Assembly (NCBI GenBank): GCA_020630195.1
Contig: JAHDBV010000036.1
Span: 1-42,045 of the forward strand
Origin: Acidimicrobiales bacterium
GTDB taxonomy: Bacteria > Actinomycetota > Acidimicrobiia > Acidimicrobiales > SZUA-35
Direction of reading: 5' to 3'
DNA length: 42,045 nt
The translations under genes and the position numbers were made by a program. Shown piece by piece: positions 34,625-42,045 of the stretch. Under the pieces are notes generated by a model. That model was not told the origin of the DNA. It did not search any database and was given only the letters and a program-made list of their open reading frames with translations. The first letter of the stretch is position 1. Each line of letters begins with the position of its first letter.

Positions 34625-35463
34625 TGCCCGACCGCCCTCTGGTCGTCGTTGGATCAGGCTGGCTTGGCTCGGCGCTTGCCGGCAGACGGACCGACGCAAT
34701 CCACGTAGCTCAACGAGACTTCCGATCTCGTTTGGTTCCAGCCGAGGCAGCGATCATTGTCGCCTCCGGCGCTAGCCGCCTTCCCAACGAAGCGCCAGCC
34801 TCTGCCGTCTCAAGCGAACTGGCTGATGTGACAAGGGTGCTCGAGACAGCTCGCAAGCGAGATGCCCGAGTAGTGGTCGTAGGCAGTTCGGATGTGTGCG
34901 GAAATGCTGCGGTTGTCGACAGGCTAACACCCGTCGACCCTGTCAGCGCCTACGGAGAGCTGAAGGCGAGGCGCGAGGCGCTCGTTGTTTCGGCGGCAAA
35001 GTCGGGGCTCGACGCGACTGCGATTCGGTTGGGACCGACTCACGGACCGGGTAAGCGTCAGACCGCAAGGATGCTCTCGCTGGCGAAACAAAGGTTTGTA
35101 CCTCTTCCCCGCGGCGGCCGCTACTCAGTGGGGTTCGTAACGCTTCCAGATGCGGTTGAGGCCATACTGAAGGCCACCGATGCAGATTGCGGGGCGATTG
35201 GTGCCGTCGGCGCGGGACCGACGGAGCTTCGACAACTGCTTGTCTTGCTGGGAGGTAGTGCGAGCCGTGGGCGTGTCTACCCGGCTGCGCCGATCGCGGT
35301 CGAGATGGCCCAACGACTATCACGCTCATCCCTAGGCGCTGCAGCTTGGCTCGGACGTTTCAGTCTTCCCAGGTCCGTTGAGATGGACATACCGGTCGCC
35401 CCGAAGACAATTCATGCAGCATGCGAGTACCTGCTGGAAAGCGCGCCCGCTAGGCACGCGTAG
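34621..35463 (+). CDS. NAD-dependent epimerase/reductase-like SDR
   Basis: This 280-aa protein has the nucleotide-binding loop VVVGSGWLGSALA, a VVVVGSSDVCG strand holding the catalytic Ser, and Tyr111-x-x-x-Lys115 (YGELK). RLGPTHGPG follows, as in sugar-nucleotide SDRs. The protein is shorter than GalE-type enzymes (about 320 aa), and the first Rossmann stretch is compact, so it may be a reductase that finishes a keto-sugar rather than an epimerase. The PNPT-GT4-SDR order resembles WecA-type loci in which the lipid-linked HexNAc is modified. It is coupled by ATGA to the GT4 gene. Confidence 0.75.
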   Translation: MMPDRPLVVVGSGWLGSALAGRRTDAIHVAQRDFRSRLVPAEAAIIVASGASRLPNEAPASAVSSELADVTRVLETARKRDARVVVVGSSDVCGNAAVVDRLTPVDPVSAYGELKARREALVVSAAKSGLDATAIRLGPTHGPGKRQTARMLSLAKQRFVPLPRGGRYSVGFVTLPDAVEAILKATDADCGAIGAVGAGPTELRQLLVLLGGSASRGRVYPAAPIAVEMAQRLSRSSLGAAAWLGRFSLPRSVEMDIPVAPKTIHAACEYLLESAPARHA

Positions 35464-35539
35464 GCTTCTGTAGAGTGCAAGTTTCACCGCCTCCAGCTGT
35501 TGAAGATCCGCTTCGGCGCTGGCATGAAGGAACGATGCA

Positions 35540-36760
35540 TTGAGCAGCCGCGACGAACGCTTTGATTGCAAGCTTCCGAGCAGGATGATCCGCCTCCCAT
35601 CTGCGACAGCTCAGCGAGTTGCGTCCCAGGTGATGTCGAGTGCCTCGAATCTCGCGCTCTTGGTGGTACTGGCCGAGGTTGCAACCACGGCTGAGTTCGC
35701 TGCGCTCGGAACGGCGTACACTTGGCTGCTGGGCTGCGCTGGGGTGGTGCGCACGGTTATCGGTGACGACTTACAGCTCCGAACATCGACCGCAAGCAAC
35801 GAGTACTCCGCCGTAGCCGTTGTCGCCATCGCACCGGCGCTCTTTGCCACTGCCGGCTCGACCTTTATCCTGCTGGCAGTCAACGCAAGTCATTCCACCG
35901 TCGCTGCGTTTGCGATCGCATCTGGACTCATCGTCTCCCAGGAGCTGGTCCGTGTAATCCTGCTGACGTCACGGGTGCCGTGGTGGTCGCTACTCGGCGA
36001 CACCGCCTGGCTGGGCATCTTTGTGTTGACGTGGGCCCTCACACCAGTACGAACCCCTGAGTCAGGCGTTTTGGCGTGGTCTGTCGGGGCCGCTCTTTCG
36101 ATCGTGGTGATGAACCGTGGCCGATCACCGTCATCGGCCCCCATGCCACGGTTCGCTGACTCACTTCGCCGACGGTCAGCGTCACTCACTAACTTTGGAG
36201 CTGTCGTAGCTGGCACGACCATTATGATGCTGCTTCTGACGAGCTTTGATGAGGGCGAGGCTGCACGTGCAAGAGCCTCGCTTACACTCCTCGCTCCGAT
36301 CGGCACGATTGCGGGAGGCCTTCGGTTTACCTTCTTCCGGAGACTCTCAGGTGGCCATCAGGTGCAGAGAGATCAACTCCGCTACTTTTTGCTTCTCGTG
36401 TGCACGATCGCTGGCACCGTGACGGGCATCCTTACTCTTGAAGCAACGGTAGGGCTGGCAGACAGAGTGGAGATCGCACGGCTCGGCCTAGGGCTGCTCC
36501 CACACACCGCGCTCGTTTGGATTGCAATGGCCGCTGCGCGACCGGTCATTGACGCCGGCCTAGGTTCTCCGAACGCACAGTCGCTATCCGCCGGCCGGGT
36601 TGCGGGAGAGACGCTAGCCTTATGCGCACTTGCAATGACCGGTGGCGCATATGGAGCCCTAGGCTACGTCTACCTTCGGTCTCTATCTCCCGCCGGCGCC
36701 GTGGCCGGCCTCTTCATCGGCCGACGGGTCACATCGAAGGCGAGCACCTCACTCGAGTAG
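35540..36760 (+). CDS. Wzx-like multi-pass membrane protein (putative flippase)
   Basis: This 406-aa protein has about 11-12 hydrophobic helices. It starts at TTG 35540 after AAGGAA (8-nt spacing); ATG 35585 is an alternative. The first helix pair (RVASQVMSSASNLALLVVLAEVATTAEFAALGTAY as a pattern) and the paired helix layout fit the polysaccharide exporter (MOP) superfamily. Strong motifs are lacking, so this rests on topology and on the neighbouring WecA-like and GT genes. It ends the plus-strand arm of the lower-GC module, 54 bp before the insertion sequence. Confidence 0.65.
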   Translation: MSSRDERFDCKLPSRMIRLPSATAQRVASQVMSSASNLALLVVLAEVATTAEFAALGTAYTWLLGCAGVVRTVIGDDLQLRTSTASNEYSAVAVVAIAPALFATAGSTFILLAVNASHSTVAAFAIASGLIVSQELVRVILLTSRVPWWSLLGDTAWLGIFVLTWALTPVRTPESGVLAWSVGAALSIVVMNRGRSPSSAPMPRFADSLRRRSASLTNFGAVVAGTTIMMLLLTSFDEGEAARARASLTLLAPIGTIAGGLRFTFFRRLSGGHQVQRDQLRYFLLLVCTIAGTVTGILTLEATVGLADRVEIARLGLGLLPHTALVWIAMAAARPVIDAGLGSPNAQSLSAGRVAGETLALCALAMTGGAYGALGYVYLRSLSPAGAVAGLFIGRRVTSKASTSLE

Positions 36761-36810
36761 CAAGCCGTTGAACGCGCTCTGGGCACGTGAGTTCGCTGCT
36801 CAGCACGAAC

Positions 36811-36814
36811 GGCT
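36811..36814. repeat. Target-site duplication GGCT, left copy (right copy 38508-38511)
   Basis: GGCT directly precedes the left inverted repeat and directly follows the last base of the element at 38507. A 4-bp duplication is typical of the IS407 group of the IS3 family. It shows that the outermost right end was already, or has since become, the functional boundary. Confidence 0.7.
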
Positions 36815-36898
36815 TGAGGTGAGTCCCTGAATCTGGTCCAGGCGTTGTGCGGTCTGACTGGCCTGCGTCATCGTGTTGCAGGCACGAAAGGACCATCG

Positions 36899-37177
36899 AT
36901 GTCGAGACGACGTCACACGCCCGAGCAGATCATCCGCCGCCTCGCTGAAGGCCAGAAGCTCCTCGCTGGCGGCATGACCGTCGAAGAGGTGTGCCGCCAG
37001 TTCTCCATCGCGGAGTCGACCTGGGCCCGCTGGCTGAACCAGTACGGCGGCATGAAAGCCGACGACGCCAAACGCCTGAAAGAGCTCGAGGGCGAGAACG
37101 CCCGCCTGAAGAAGCTGCTGGCCGAGGCCGAGCTCGAGAAAGCGATCCTGAAAGAGGTCGCAGAGGGAAACTTCTGA
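36899..37177 (+). CDS. IS3-family transposase OrfA
   Basis: This 92-aa protein from ATG 36899 has a helix-turn-helix (HTPEQIIRRL ... GMTVEEVCRQFSIAESTWARW), then a leucine zipper (about 60-85, ENARLKKLLAEAELEKAIL). It ends EVAEGNF, typical of the IS407 group. It binds the terminal repeats and supplies the N-terminal part of the OrfAB transposase. The frame is intact. No clear promoter is seen other than sequence inside the left repeat. Confidence 0.93.
   Translation: MSRRRHTPEQIIRRLAEGQKLLAGGMTVEEVCRQFSIAESTWARWLNQYGGMKADDAKRLKELEGENARLKKLLAEAELEKAILKEVAEGNF
37165..37171 (+). promoter_or_regulatory. Programmed -1 frameshift site GGGAAAC
   Basis: In the OrfA frame the heptamer reads G GGA AAC, a perfect X XXY YYZ slippery site, followed by TTC and the OrfA stop TGA (37175-37177). 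A -1 slip enters the OrfB frame and yields the fused transposase, the normal mechanism of the IS3 family. Confidence 0.75.
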
Positions 37178-38031
37178 CCCCGAACCGGCGACGGGCCGCT
37201 GTGACGATGGCCCAGGCCCGGTTCGGGGTGTCAGAACGGTTTGCGTGTCGAGCGGTCGGTCAGCACCGCTCGACTCAACGCCTCGAGCCACCCGCTCCGC
37301 CTGATGACGAGGACGCGATCCGGGCTCGGCTGCGAGCGTTCGCGAAAGAACGTCCCCGGTGGGGTTGGCGCCGTGCTGCGGTTGACCTGCGCGCCCATGG
37401 CCATCGGGTCAACAACAAGCGAGTCCGCCGGCTCTGGCGCGAGGAAGGCCTGCGGGTGCCGACCAAACGCCGTAAGAAGCGCTTGACCGGCATCGGGACC
37501 CATGTCGGGGCGATGTGCCCGATCCGGCCGGACGCGTTGTGGGCGTTGGACTTCCAGTTCGACGCCACGATCGATGGCCGGCAGGTGAAGCTTTTGAACG
37601 TGATCGACGAGTTCACCCGCGAGGCCCTGGCCATCGTCGTCGATCACTCCATCGACGCCGACCGTGTCGTCGCCACACTCGCACGCCTCGCCGCCGAGCG
37701 AGGGCGGGCACCGGGGTTCGTCCGTTTCGACAACGGCCCCGAGTTCGTGTCCCACGCCGTCGCCGAGTGGTGCGCCGAGGCGGGCGTCGACTCGGTGTTC
37801 ATCGACCCGGGATCGCCATGGCAGAACGCCTGGATCGAGTCCTTCAACAGTCGTCTCCGAGACGAACTGCTGAACCTGTGGCACTTCGACTCACTCCTCG
37901 AAGCCCAAGTCATCATCGAAGACCACCGCGTCGACTACAACAACCAGCGGCCACACTCAGCCCACGGCGGCCTTACCCCGGCCGAGTTCACCGCCACCTG
38001 GACCACCATCAACCAACCCCAACCCGCATAG
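37174..38031 (+). CDS. IS3-family transposase OrfB (DDE integrase domain)
   Basis: The frame is -1 to OrfA and has no good start of its own before GTG 37201 / ATG 37207, so it is probably made as an OrfAB fusion by the GGGAAAC slip. It begins LTPNRRRAAV and SERFACRAVGQHRST, then an HTH_21-like part and the rve core. The catalytic triad is D in LWALDFQ, D in FVRFDNGPEF and E in NAWIESFNSRLRDE. The C-terminal YNNQRPHSAHGGLTPAEF is the family ending. The gene looks intact, so the element may be active. Confidence 0.93.
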   Translation: MTPNRRRAAVTMAQARFGVSERFACRAVGQHRSTQRLEPPAPPDDEDAIRARLRAFAKERPRWGWRRAAVDLRAHGHRVNNKRVRRLWREEGLRVPTKRRKKRLTGIGTHVGAMCPIRPDALWALDFQFDATIDGRQVKLLNVIDEFTREALAIVVDHSIDADRVVATLARLAAERGRAPGFVRFDNGPEFVSHAVAEWCAEAGVDSVFIDPGSPWQNAWIESFNSRLRDELLNLWHFDSLLEAQVIIEDHRVDYNNQRPHSAHGGLTPAEFTATWTTINQPQPA

Positions 38032-38507
38032 CGACTGGACCAGACAACGGGACCCTCTCACACCCGCGAGGCCCTGGCCATCGTCGTCGATCACTCCATC
38101 GACGCCGACCGTGTCGTCGCCACACTCGCACGCCTCGCCGCCGAGCGAGGGCGGGCACCGGGGTTCGTCCGTTTCGACAACGGCCCCGAGTTCGTGTCCC
38201 ACGCCGTCGCCGAGTGGTGCGCCGAGGCGGGCGTCGACTCGGTGTTCATCGACCCGGGATCGCCATGGCAGAACGCCTGGATCGAGTCCTTCAACAGTCG
38301 TCTCCGAGACGAACTGCTGAACCTGTGGCACTTCGACTCACTCCTCGAAGCCCAAGTCATCATCGAAGACCACCGCGTCGACTACAACAACCAGCGGCCA
38401 CACTCAGCCCACGGCGGCCTTACCCCGGCCGAGTTCACCGCCACCTGGACCACCATCAACCAACCCCAACCCGCATAGCGACTGGACCAGACAACGGGAC
38501 CCTCTCA
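37614..38507 (+). repeat. Perfect 447-bp tandem duplication inside the IS
   Basis: 37614-38060 is repeated without any difference I could find as 38061-38507. The unit covers the last 418 bp of OrfB, 29 bp of non-coding DNA and the right terminal repeat. Bases flanking the copies do not match, so there is no obvious microhomology at the joint. Identity implies a very recent event or an assembly artefact. Confidence 0.9.
38061..38478 (+). pseudogene. Truncated second copy of OrfB
   Basis: The duplicated unit starts inside the DDE domain at the Thr-Arg-Glu-Ala-Leu position. It therefore has the second Asp and the Glu of the catalytic triad but lacks the first Asp, the N-terminal domain and any start. 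It should make no functional transposase. It carries a second right terminal repeat behind it. Confidence 0.9.
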
Positions 38508-38509
38508 GG

Positions 38510-39352
38510 CTATCTAAGCCAGGCTGGTGGTGTTACGAGCCAGTACGGCGCCGTCTCCGCTGAGAAGGCCCGCCATTCTGCGGACCCGAGAGCGATCGCC
38601 GACTCAAGCTCCCCGGTCAAGTCCACTTCCGGTCCGCTGAACAACCGATGCGACGGCACCTTCCACTCGCCGACGACGGCGACTGCTCGAAGCAAGCCGA
38701 GGCGGTGGCGGGCGAAGAACCTCTGCGCAATAGCGCTTCGTCGCAGTAGGCGTTGAAGCGTCCGCACGACGATCTTTCCCGGCTGCACGGCAGCCGGCGT
38801 AGCACCATTGCGCTGCTCTAGCGAGCGAGGCCACTCCTCTACACCGAGGCGAGCTGCCAGGGCTGCCAGCTGCCGGGGGACGTCACCTGCCGGGTCAAAG
38901 AGGACCAGTCGCCCAGCGGCAGCGCAAACGCGCCATAGCGGCCAGTATCTCCAGTACTCGGATTGCTCCACTAGGTCGCTGGAAGTTACGACCGTTGCCC
39001 GCTCGCCACGCCGGTGACTCATGACACCGGCAATCGCCTTGGCACCACGTAGTGCCCGAACCTGGTCGCCATACATCGACTCTGCGCGAGCGATAGGCTC
39101 TCGCAGCGAAACAACCACCAGCCGAGTCGGGAAATCGCGCTCCCGCAAGCTCGCTTCACGGGAATAGAAGGCCCAAGGGTTGGAGTCGACAAACGTCTGA
39201 CCGTCTCCCAATCGCTCTGTCCGAGTCGAAGACAGGAGAATTCCCGCCTCCTTAAGCCCAAGGTCCCCGCAGCCGAGCGCGGAGAGCAGCCATTCATGTA
39301 GCGATGTCGTGGACGACTTCGGAGTGCCCACAACGAAGACTGGCCCGTTCAC
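38510..39352 (-). CDS. Sulfotransferase
   Basis: This 280-aa protein starts MNGPVFVVGTPKSSTTSLHEW, in which TPKSSTTS is the PAPS 5'-phosphosulfate loop. SLREPIARAESMY (about residues 83-95) is the 3'-phosphate-binding motif (R...S). It should sulfate a sugar of the glycan made by the lower-GC module. ATGA overlap couples it to the GT4 gene upstream. Its stop codon (38510-38512) overlaps the target duplication of the IS, so the insertion left the protein complete but removed its original 3' flank. It differs in sequence from the sulfotransferase at 6105. Confidence 0.82.
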   Translation of the reverse strand: MNGPVFVVGTPKSSTTSLHEWLLSALGCGDLGLKEAGILLSSTRTERLGDGQTFVDSNPWAFYSREASLRERDFPTRLVVVSLREPIARAESMYGDQVRALRGAKAIAGVMSHRRGERATVVTSSDLVEQSEYWRYWPLWRVCAAAGRLVLFDPAGDVPRQLAALAARLGVEEWPRSLEQRNGATPAAVQPGKIVVRTLQRLLRRSAIAQRFFARHRLGLLRAVAVVGEWKVPSHRLFSGPEVDLTGELESAIALGSAEWRAFSAETAPYWLVTPPAWLR

Positions 39353-40398
39353 GACTTAGTGCTCCGATAGACGCGGTCGTAGTGCGCAGCCACATGCTCA
39401 GGGCTTCGCGATCGCGAGAGTTCCAACCTCCGCTCCAAGCCCGTGTCTATCTGGAGCGCAGTTTCCACGAGCGCCTCTGCGAGGGCATGAGCGTCACCAC
39501 GCGGGCGCAGCCTCCCGACAAGGACCCCGTCATTATCGGTTAACGCCTCACGGCAACCCCCGACATCGGTGCTGACCACTTGGGCCCCAGCAGCTAGGGC
39601 TTCGCCAATCGCTATCGGGAGGCCCTCAGACACTGACGACACCAGCAGAACCGTCTCTCTATCCAGAAGCCGAGCGCCACCGTTCACGCGACCGTGCATC
39701 TCGACCCGATCTCGGAGCCCGCACGCGTCGACTTCTTCTTCGATAACCGACCTCATCGGCCCATCTCCGATGATATGGAGACGAGCAAACGGCAACTCAG
39801 CCGCCGCTAGCTGGAATGCCCTGATGCCAGTGACATGGTCCTTCTCCGGACGGAGGCTCCCTAACATCACAACTACTGGATCTCCCGCCAACGAGCGCTG
39901 GAACTTCGGGTCCGGAAGGGCTGCACCATGAATGACGACGCTGCACTTGCGACGATACTTATGCCCACTCGATAGAACGGCCCCCGAGACTGCGATAGTG
40001 GCCGCAGGGAGCACCGAAGCAAGGGGATGAATCAGCTGGCTGGGCAGCCTTCTTGAATGCCACATACTGTGCTCTGTATAGACAAGCGATGCCGCGGTGC
40101 CCCCTATCAAGGCAACGAAGGCAGGAAGAATTAGAGAGGGATTGTTTACGTGAACAACTGCAGGCCTCGTCTCGGCAATCGCACGTCGAAGTCCAAGAAG
40201 ACTTGGAACGCCCCCAAGCTCAAGTACCTCGAGACCAAGCTTCCGCAGCGCAAGAGACCTGTCGCTAGCACGACCAACGTTCGCGACCACTACCTCCCAG
40301 CCAGCTGCCACAAGCTCGGGTGCGAGTGCCTCTAAAATCGCCTCAGCTCCGCCGAGTCCCAGGCCTTTGCTGCACCACAGCACTCGGTTTCCGCTCAA
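39349..40398 (-). CDS. Glycosyltransferase family 4
   Basis: I start at TTG 40398 (349 aa), which overlaps the preceding stop as TTGA; the longer frame only lies antisense to the neighbouring gene. GTG 40386 is an alternative. It opens SGNRVLWCSKGLGLGGAE, the GT4 acceptor-side glycine motif. LGSLRPEKDH is the donor-side loop, and SEGLPIAIGEALAAG contains EX7E (EGLPIAIGE). It belongs to the minus-strand arm with the sulfotransferase downstream (ATGA overlap) and the Wzy-like gene upstream. Donor and linkage are unknown. Confidence 0.87.
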   Translation of the reverse strand: MSGNRVLWCSKGLGLGGAEAILEALAPELVAAGWEVVVANVGRASDRSLALRKLGLEVLELGGVPSLLGLRRAIAETRPAVVHVNNPSLILPAFVALIGGTAASLVYTEHSMWHSRRLPSQLIHPLASVLPAATIAVSGAVLSSGHKYRRKCSVVIHGAALPDPKFQRSLAGDPVVVMLGSLRPEKDHVTGIRAFQLAAAELPFARLHIIGDGPMRSVIEEEVDACGLRDRVEMHGRVNGGARLLDRETVLLVSSVSEGLPIAIGEALAAGAQVVSTDVGGCREALTDNDGVLVGRLRPRGDAHALAEALVETALQIDTGLERRLELSRSRSPEHVAAHYDRVYRSTKS

Positions 40399-41531
40399 GA
40401 TCTTGAGCCTGACATCACTGCTGACTTTGGCGTGGCCCGGTCGAGGGAACCGGGTCGGGGATGAAGCTGCGAGGCTGCGGCGGCCAGAATGAGAAGCAGC
40501 GACAAGGGCGCTCGCTGTCGAGCCACAAGCCCTTCGTTCGACAAGATAGCGATGGCCGGGATATACGCAATGGCGTAGGACAGATACACACGTGACGTCA
40601 CACTCGGCCGCCATCCGGAGCCTCTCAGCTTCAAGAAGGTAAGGGCGAGGATCGCGATGGCTTCAGCGAAAGCTGCGAGTTGCAGCAGAGAACCGCCGAC
40701 CGGCAAAGGCCGGATCGGCATCAGCAACGAGCGCAACACAAGACCGCCGAAACCAGGATCGCCGGGAAAGGTAATCGCAGACCCTCCGCGAACCGTTATC
40801 TCTGAGGTCTCCAGGACCCTCTCCCACAGGTCGGCAACCGGACCGGCCTGCATCGCAGAGGAGTACGTGAGAAGGACGCCGAGAACAGCGAGGAATCGGG
40901 CCCGCCAGTCCTTACGGTGCCGCACCATCCAGCTCAGACCAGCCCCAAGAATCGCCACAGGAACAAGCTCGGGCCTGAACACTGCGAAGAGCATCAGGCC
41001 CGCCGCTGCACTGCCTGCTGCCCGAAACGCTGGCTGACCGTGTGCGAATACCGAAAGACCCAGAGCGAGAAGAGCAAAACCATCTTTCCCGTAGATGCTA
41101 GTCCAAACTAGTGCGGAGGGCAGGAACACGAGAAGGCACAGATACCGCGACGGAAGAGACTCGCCAGCGAGGCCACAAAGTAGAAAGATGCCCAAAAGCG
41201 CAGCAAGCCTCGACAGGACGAATCCAGCGGAGAAGCTGTCGTTGCCCACAGCCCAGTAGAAGTACCCGAGAGCTTGTGCAGTGTTTACGGTCGGCGGAGA
41301 TCCATAGATGGACGCGTCTCCAACCACACTCCACTCGGACGCATAACGGTAGTACTCCGCAACGTCGCCCCAACGACCCAATAACGTGTCACCCACTGTG
41401 GAGATCACGATGGCGGCCCAGGATGACGCAAAGGTCAAGAGTCCGAGAACTGAGAGCCTGCCGACGCCTAGTCGGATTCCCAGGACAACGACCGTGACAG
41501 CGAGTGCAACAATCGTGAGCCAGGTCATCAT
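40395..41531 (-). CDS. Wzy-like polysaccharide polymerase (multi-pass membrane protein)
   Basis: This 378-aa protein has about 9-10 membrane helices. Features resembling EpsG/Wzy-type polymerases are GDVAEYYRYASEW after the second helix, then FVLSRLAALLGIFLLCG, LVFLPSALVWTSIYGKDGFALLALGL and VFRPELVPVAIL. The pattern of an exposed loop with D-x-x-x-Y and a later K-D also occurs in O-antigen polymerases of the DUF6427/oligosaccharide repeat-unit type. Polymerase assignment rests on topology and neighbours. It is the third polymerase-like protein in the window. It lies 84 bp after the nucleotide-sugar dehydrogenase stop. Confidence 0.62.
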   Translation of the reverse strand: MMTWLTIVALAVTVVVLGIRLGVGRLSVLGLLTFASSWAAIVISTVGDTLLGRWGDVAEYYRYASEWSVVGDASIYGSPPTVNTAQALGYFYWAVGNDSFSAGFVLSRLAALLGIFLLCGLAGESLPSRYLCLLVFLPSALVWTSIYGKDGFALLALGLSVFAHGQPAFRAAGSAAAGLMLFAVFRPELVPVAILGAGLSWMVRHRKDWRARFLAVLGVLLTYSSAMQAGPVADLWERVLETSEITVRGGSAITFPGDPGFGGLVLRSLLMPIRPLPVGGSLLQLAAFAEAIAILALTFLKLRGSGWRPSVTSRVYLSYAIAYIPAIAILSNEGLVARQRAPLSLLLILAAAASQLHPRPGSLDRATPKSAVMSGSRS

Positions 41532-41615
41532 GTTCGCATACCGTCGCCAAGCCTGAGCGATCGCCCCAAAGCGCGATCGTTGGCTCCTCGCCTTCGGGCG
41601 GCGGGGCCAAGTTGT

Positions 41616-42045
41616 CTAGAGCAGCTCAACGTTCGACGCCTCCATGCAGTTCCGAGTATCGAGAACGTAGGCCGTGCTCTCGCTGATCGAGCGGAGGTCG
41701 ATGTCCTGGTGGTTCGTAACCACGACCACGGCATCCGCTCGTTCGAGCTCCTGCGACGAGAGCGCAACGCGCTCGATCGCATGATCGAGCTCGAAATCCC
41801 CGACCCAGTCGTCGTGGGCAGCGACCTCGGCACCCAGATCCAGCAAACCCTGGATCACGCCCGTTGCGGGCGTCTCCCTGGCGTCGTTGGAGTTCGGCTT
41901 GTAGGCCAACCCGATCACGAGAACCCGCGACCCGTTGACGGCCTTCTTTTGCTGGTTAAGCCCGGCCTGCACCCGCCTCACCACGTACGCCGGCATGTTG
42001 TCGTTGATGTCGTTGGCGATCTTCACGAACCGCGACACCGTGCCG
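41616..42045 (-). CDS. Nucleotide-sugar dehydrogenase (UDP-Glc/UDP-ManNAc/UDP-GlcNAc type), C-terminal part
   Basis: The gene enters from the right edge and ends at TAG 41616. The visible 142 codons hold FVKIANDINDNMPAYVV (end of the central dimer helix) and VLVIGLAYKPNSNDARETPA, followed by LGAEVAAHDDWV and VVVTNHQ. These are characteristic of the C-terminal UDP-binding domain of UDPG/MGDP dehydrogenases such as WecC and WbpA. The catalytic Cys lies outside the window. It oxidises the C6 hydroxyl of a nucleotide sugar to a uronic acid, so the glycan of this module is probably acidic. The true start is beyond 42045. Confidence 0.9.
   Translation of the reverse strand, partial: GTVSRFVKIANDINDNMPAYVVRRVQAGLNQQKKAVNGSRVLVIGLAYKPNSNDARETPATGVIQGLLDLGAEVAAHDDWVGDFELDHAIERVALSSQELERADAVVVVTNHQDIDLRSISESTAYVLDTRNCMEASNVELL

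Larger units (their letters stand above)
36815..38507 (+). mobile_element. IS3-family insertion sequence (IS407-like) with duplicated 3' end
   Basis: The left end begins TGAGGTGAGTCCC and the right end, read inward, begins TGAGAGGGTCCC. Both continue TCTGGTCCAG and TGCGG, giving imperfect terminal repeats of about 37 bp (36815-36852; 38024-38060, repeated at 38471-38507). Two overlapping reading frames, OrfA and OrfB, with a slippery heptamer encode the transposase. The original element would be about 1.25 kb (36815-38060); a perfect 447-bp tandem copy of its right part extends it to 38507. It lies between two convergent transcription units, touching the stop codon of the sulfotransferase gene at 38510. 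Confidence 0.92.

Noticed and set aside
40399-40614. Longer start for the GT4 gene at 39349-40398
   Set aside because: The extra residues are an out-of-frame reading of the Wzy-like gene; a TTGA overlap gives a natural start.

Overview
The window reads as a high-GC Gram-positive chromosome, most likely Actinomycetota. I would guess Acidimicrobiia (Ilumatobacter-like), but I cannot prove that from sequence alone. Supporting signs are a small LPxTG wall protein, a DUF4012 protein beside polysaccharide genes, a leaderless GTG start 7 nt behind a TACACT -10 box, and frequent ATGA start/stop overlaps. Nearly every gene belongs either to cell-surface polysaccharide synthesis or to a lasso-peptide (RiPP) pathway.

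Region 1 (1-12305, mostly minus strand): a truncated initiating sugar transferase, an LPxTG protein, a DUF4012 protein, a Wzx-like flippase, two GT4-type glycosyltransferases, a sulfotransferase, a WecG/TagA glycosyltransferase, a CDP-tyvelose-epimerase-like SDR, a beta-helix lipoprotein, an HTTM-like membrane protein and a small membrane protein. Region 2 (12319-23100, plus strand): two GT2 enzymes, a Wzy-type polymerase/ligase, a Wzz-kinase fusion (BY-kinase), a WbaP-like initiating transferase, a Wzz-only protein, a second Wzy-like protein and, from its own leaderless promoter, a second BY-kinase. A 37-codon ORF and a PRMT-like methyltransferase follow.

Region 3 (24302-31118) is the most unusual part, a complete lasso-peptide cluster. 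It has two tandem minus-strand precursor genes (54 and 52 aa) with the canonical leader signature and an 8-residue Gly1-Asp8 ring, an HPr-kinase-like tailoring kinase, an ABC exporter, the Asn-synthetase-like cyclase (C), the PqqD-like recognition protein (B1), the transglutaminase-like leader protease (B2) and a nucleotidyltransferase. Both cores lack aromatic and basic residues, carry long Gly-rich tails and pair a ring Cys6 with a tail Cys29. That combination does not fit the usual steric-plug lasso.

Region 4 (31281-42045): an SDR epimerase, then a lower-GC polysaccharide module in two convergent arms. The plus arm is a WecA-like PNPT, a GT4, an SDR and a Wzx-like protein. The minus arm is a nucleotide-sugar dehydrogenase (truncated by the window edge), a Wzy-like membrane protein, a GT4 and a sulfotransferase. 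An IS3-family element (IS407-like) sits exactly between the arms. It has a 4-bp target duplication, a GGGAAAC frameshift site and a perfect 447-bp tandem duplication of its 3' end.

Together the window carries parts of perhaps three polysaccharide assembly systems (three initiating transferases, two flippases, three polymerase-like proteins, three Wzz-type proteins) with a lasso-peptide factory embedded between them. No rRNA, tRNA or CRISPR array was recognised.
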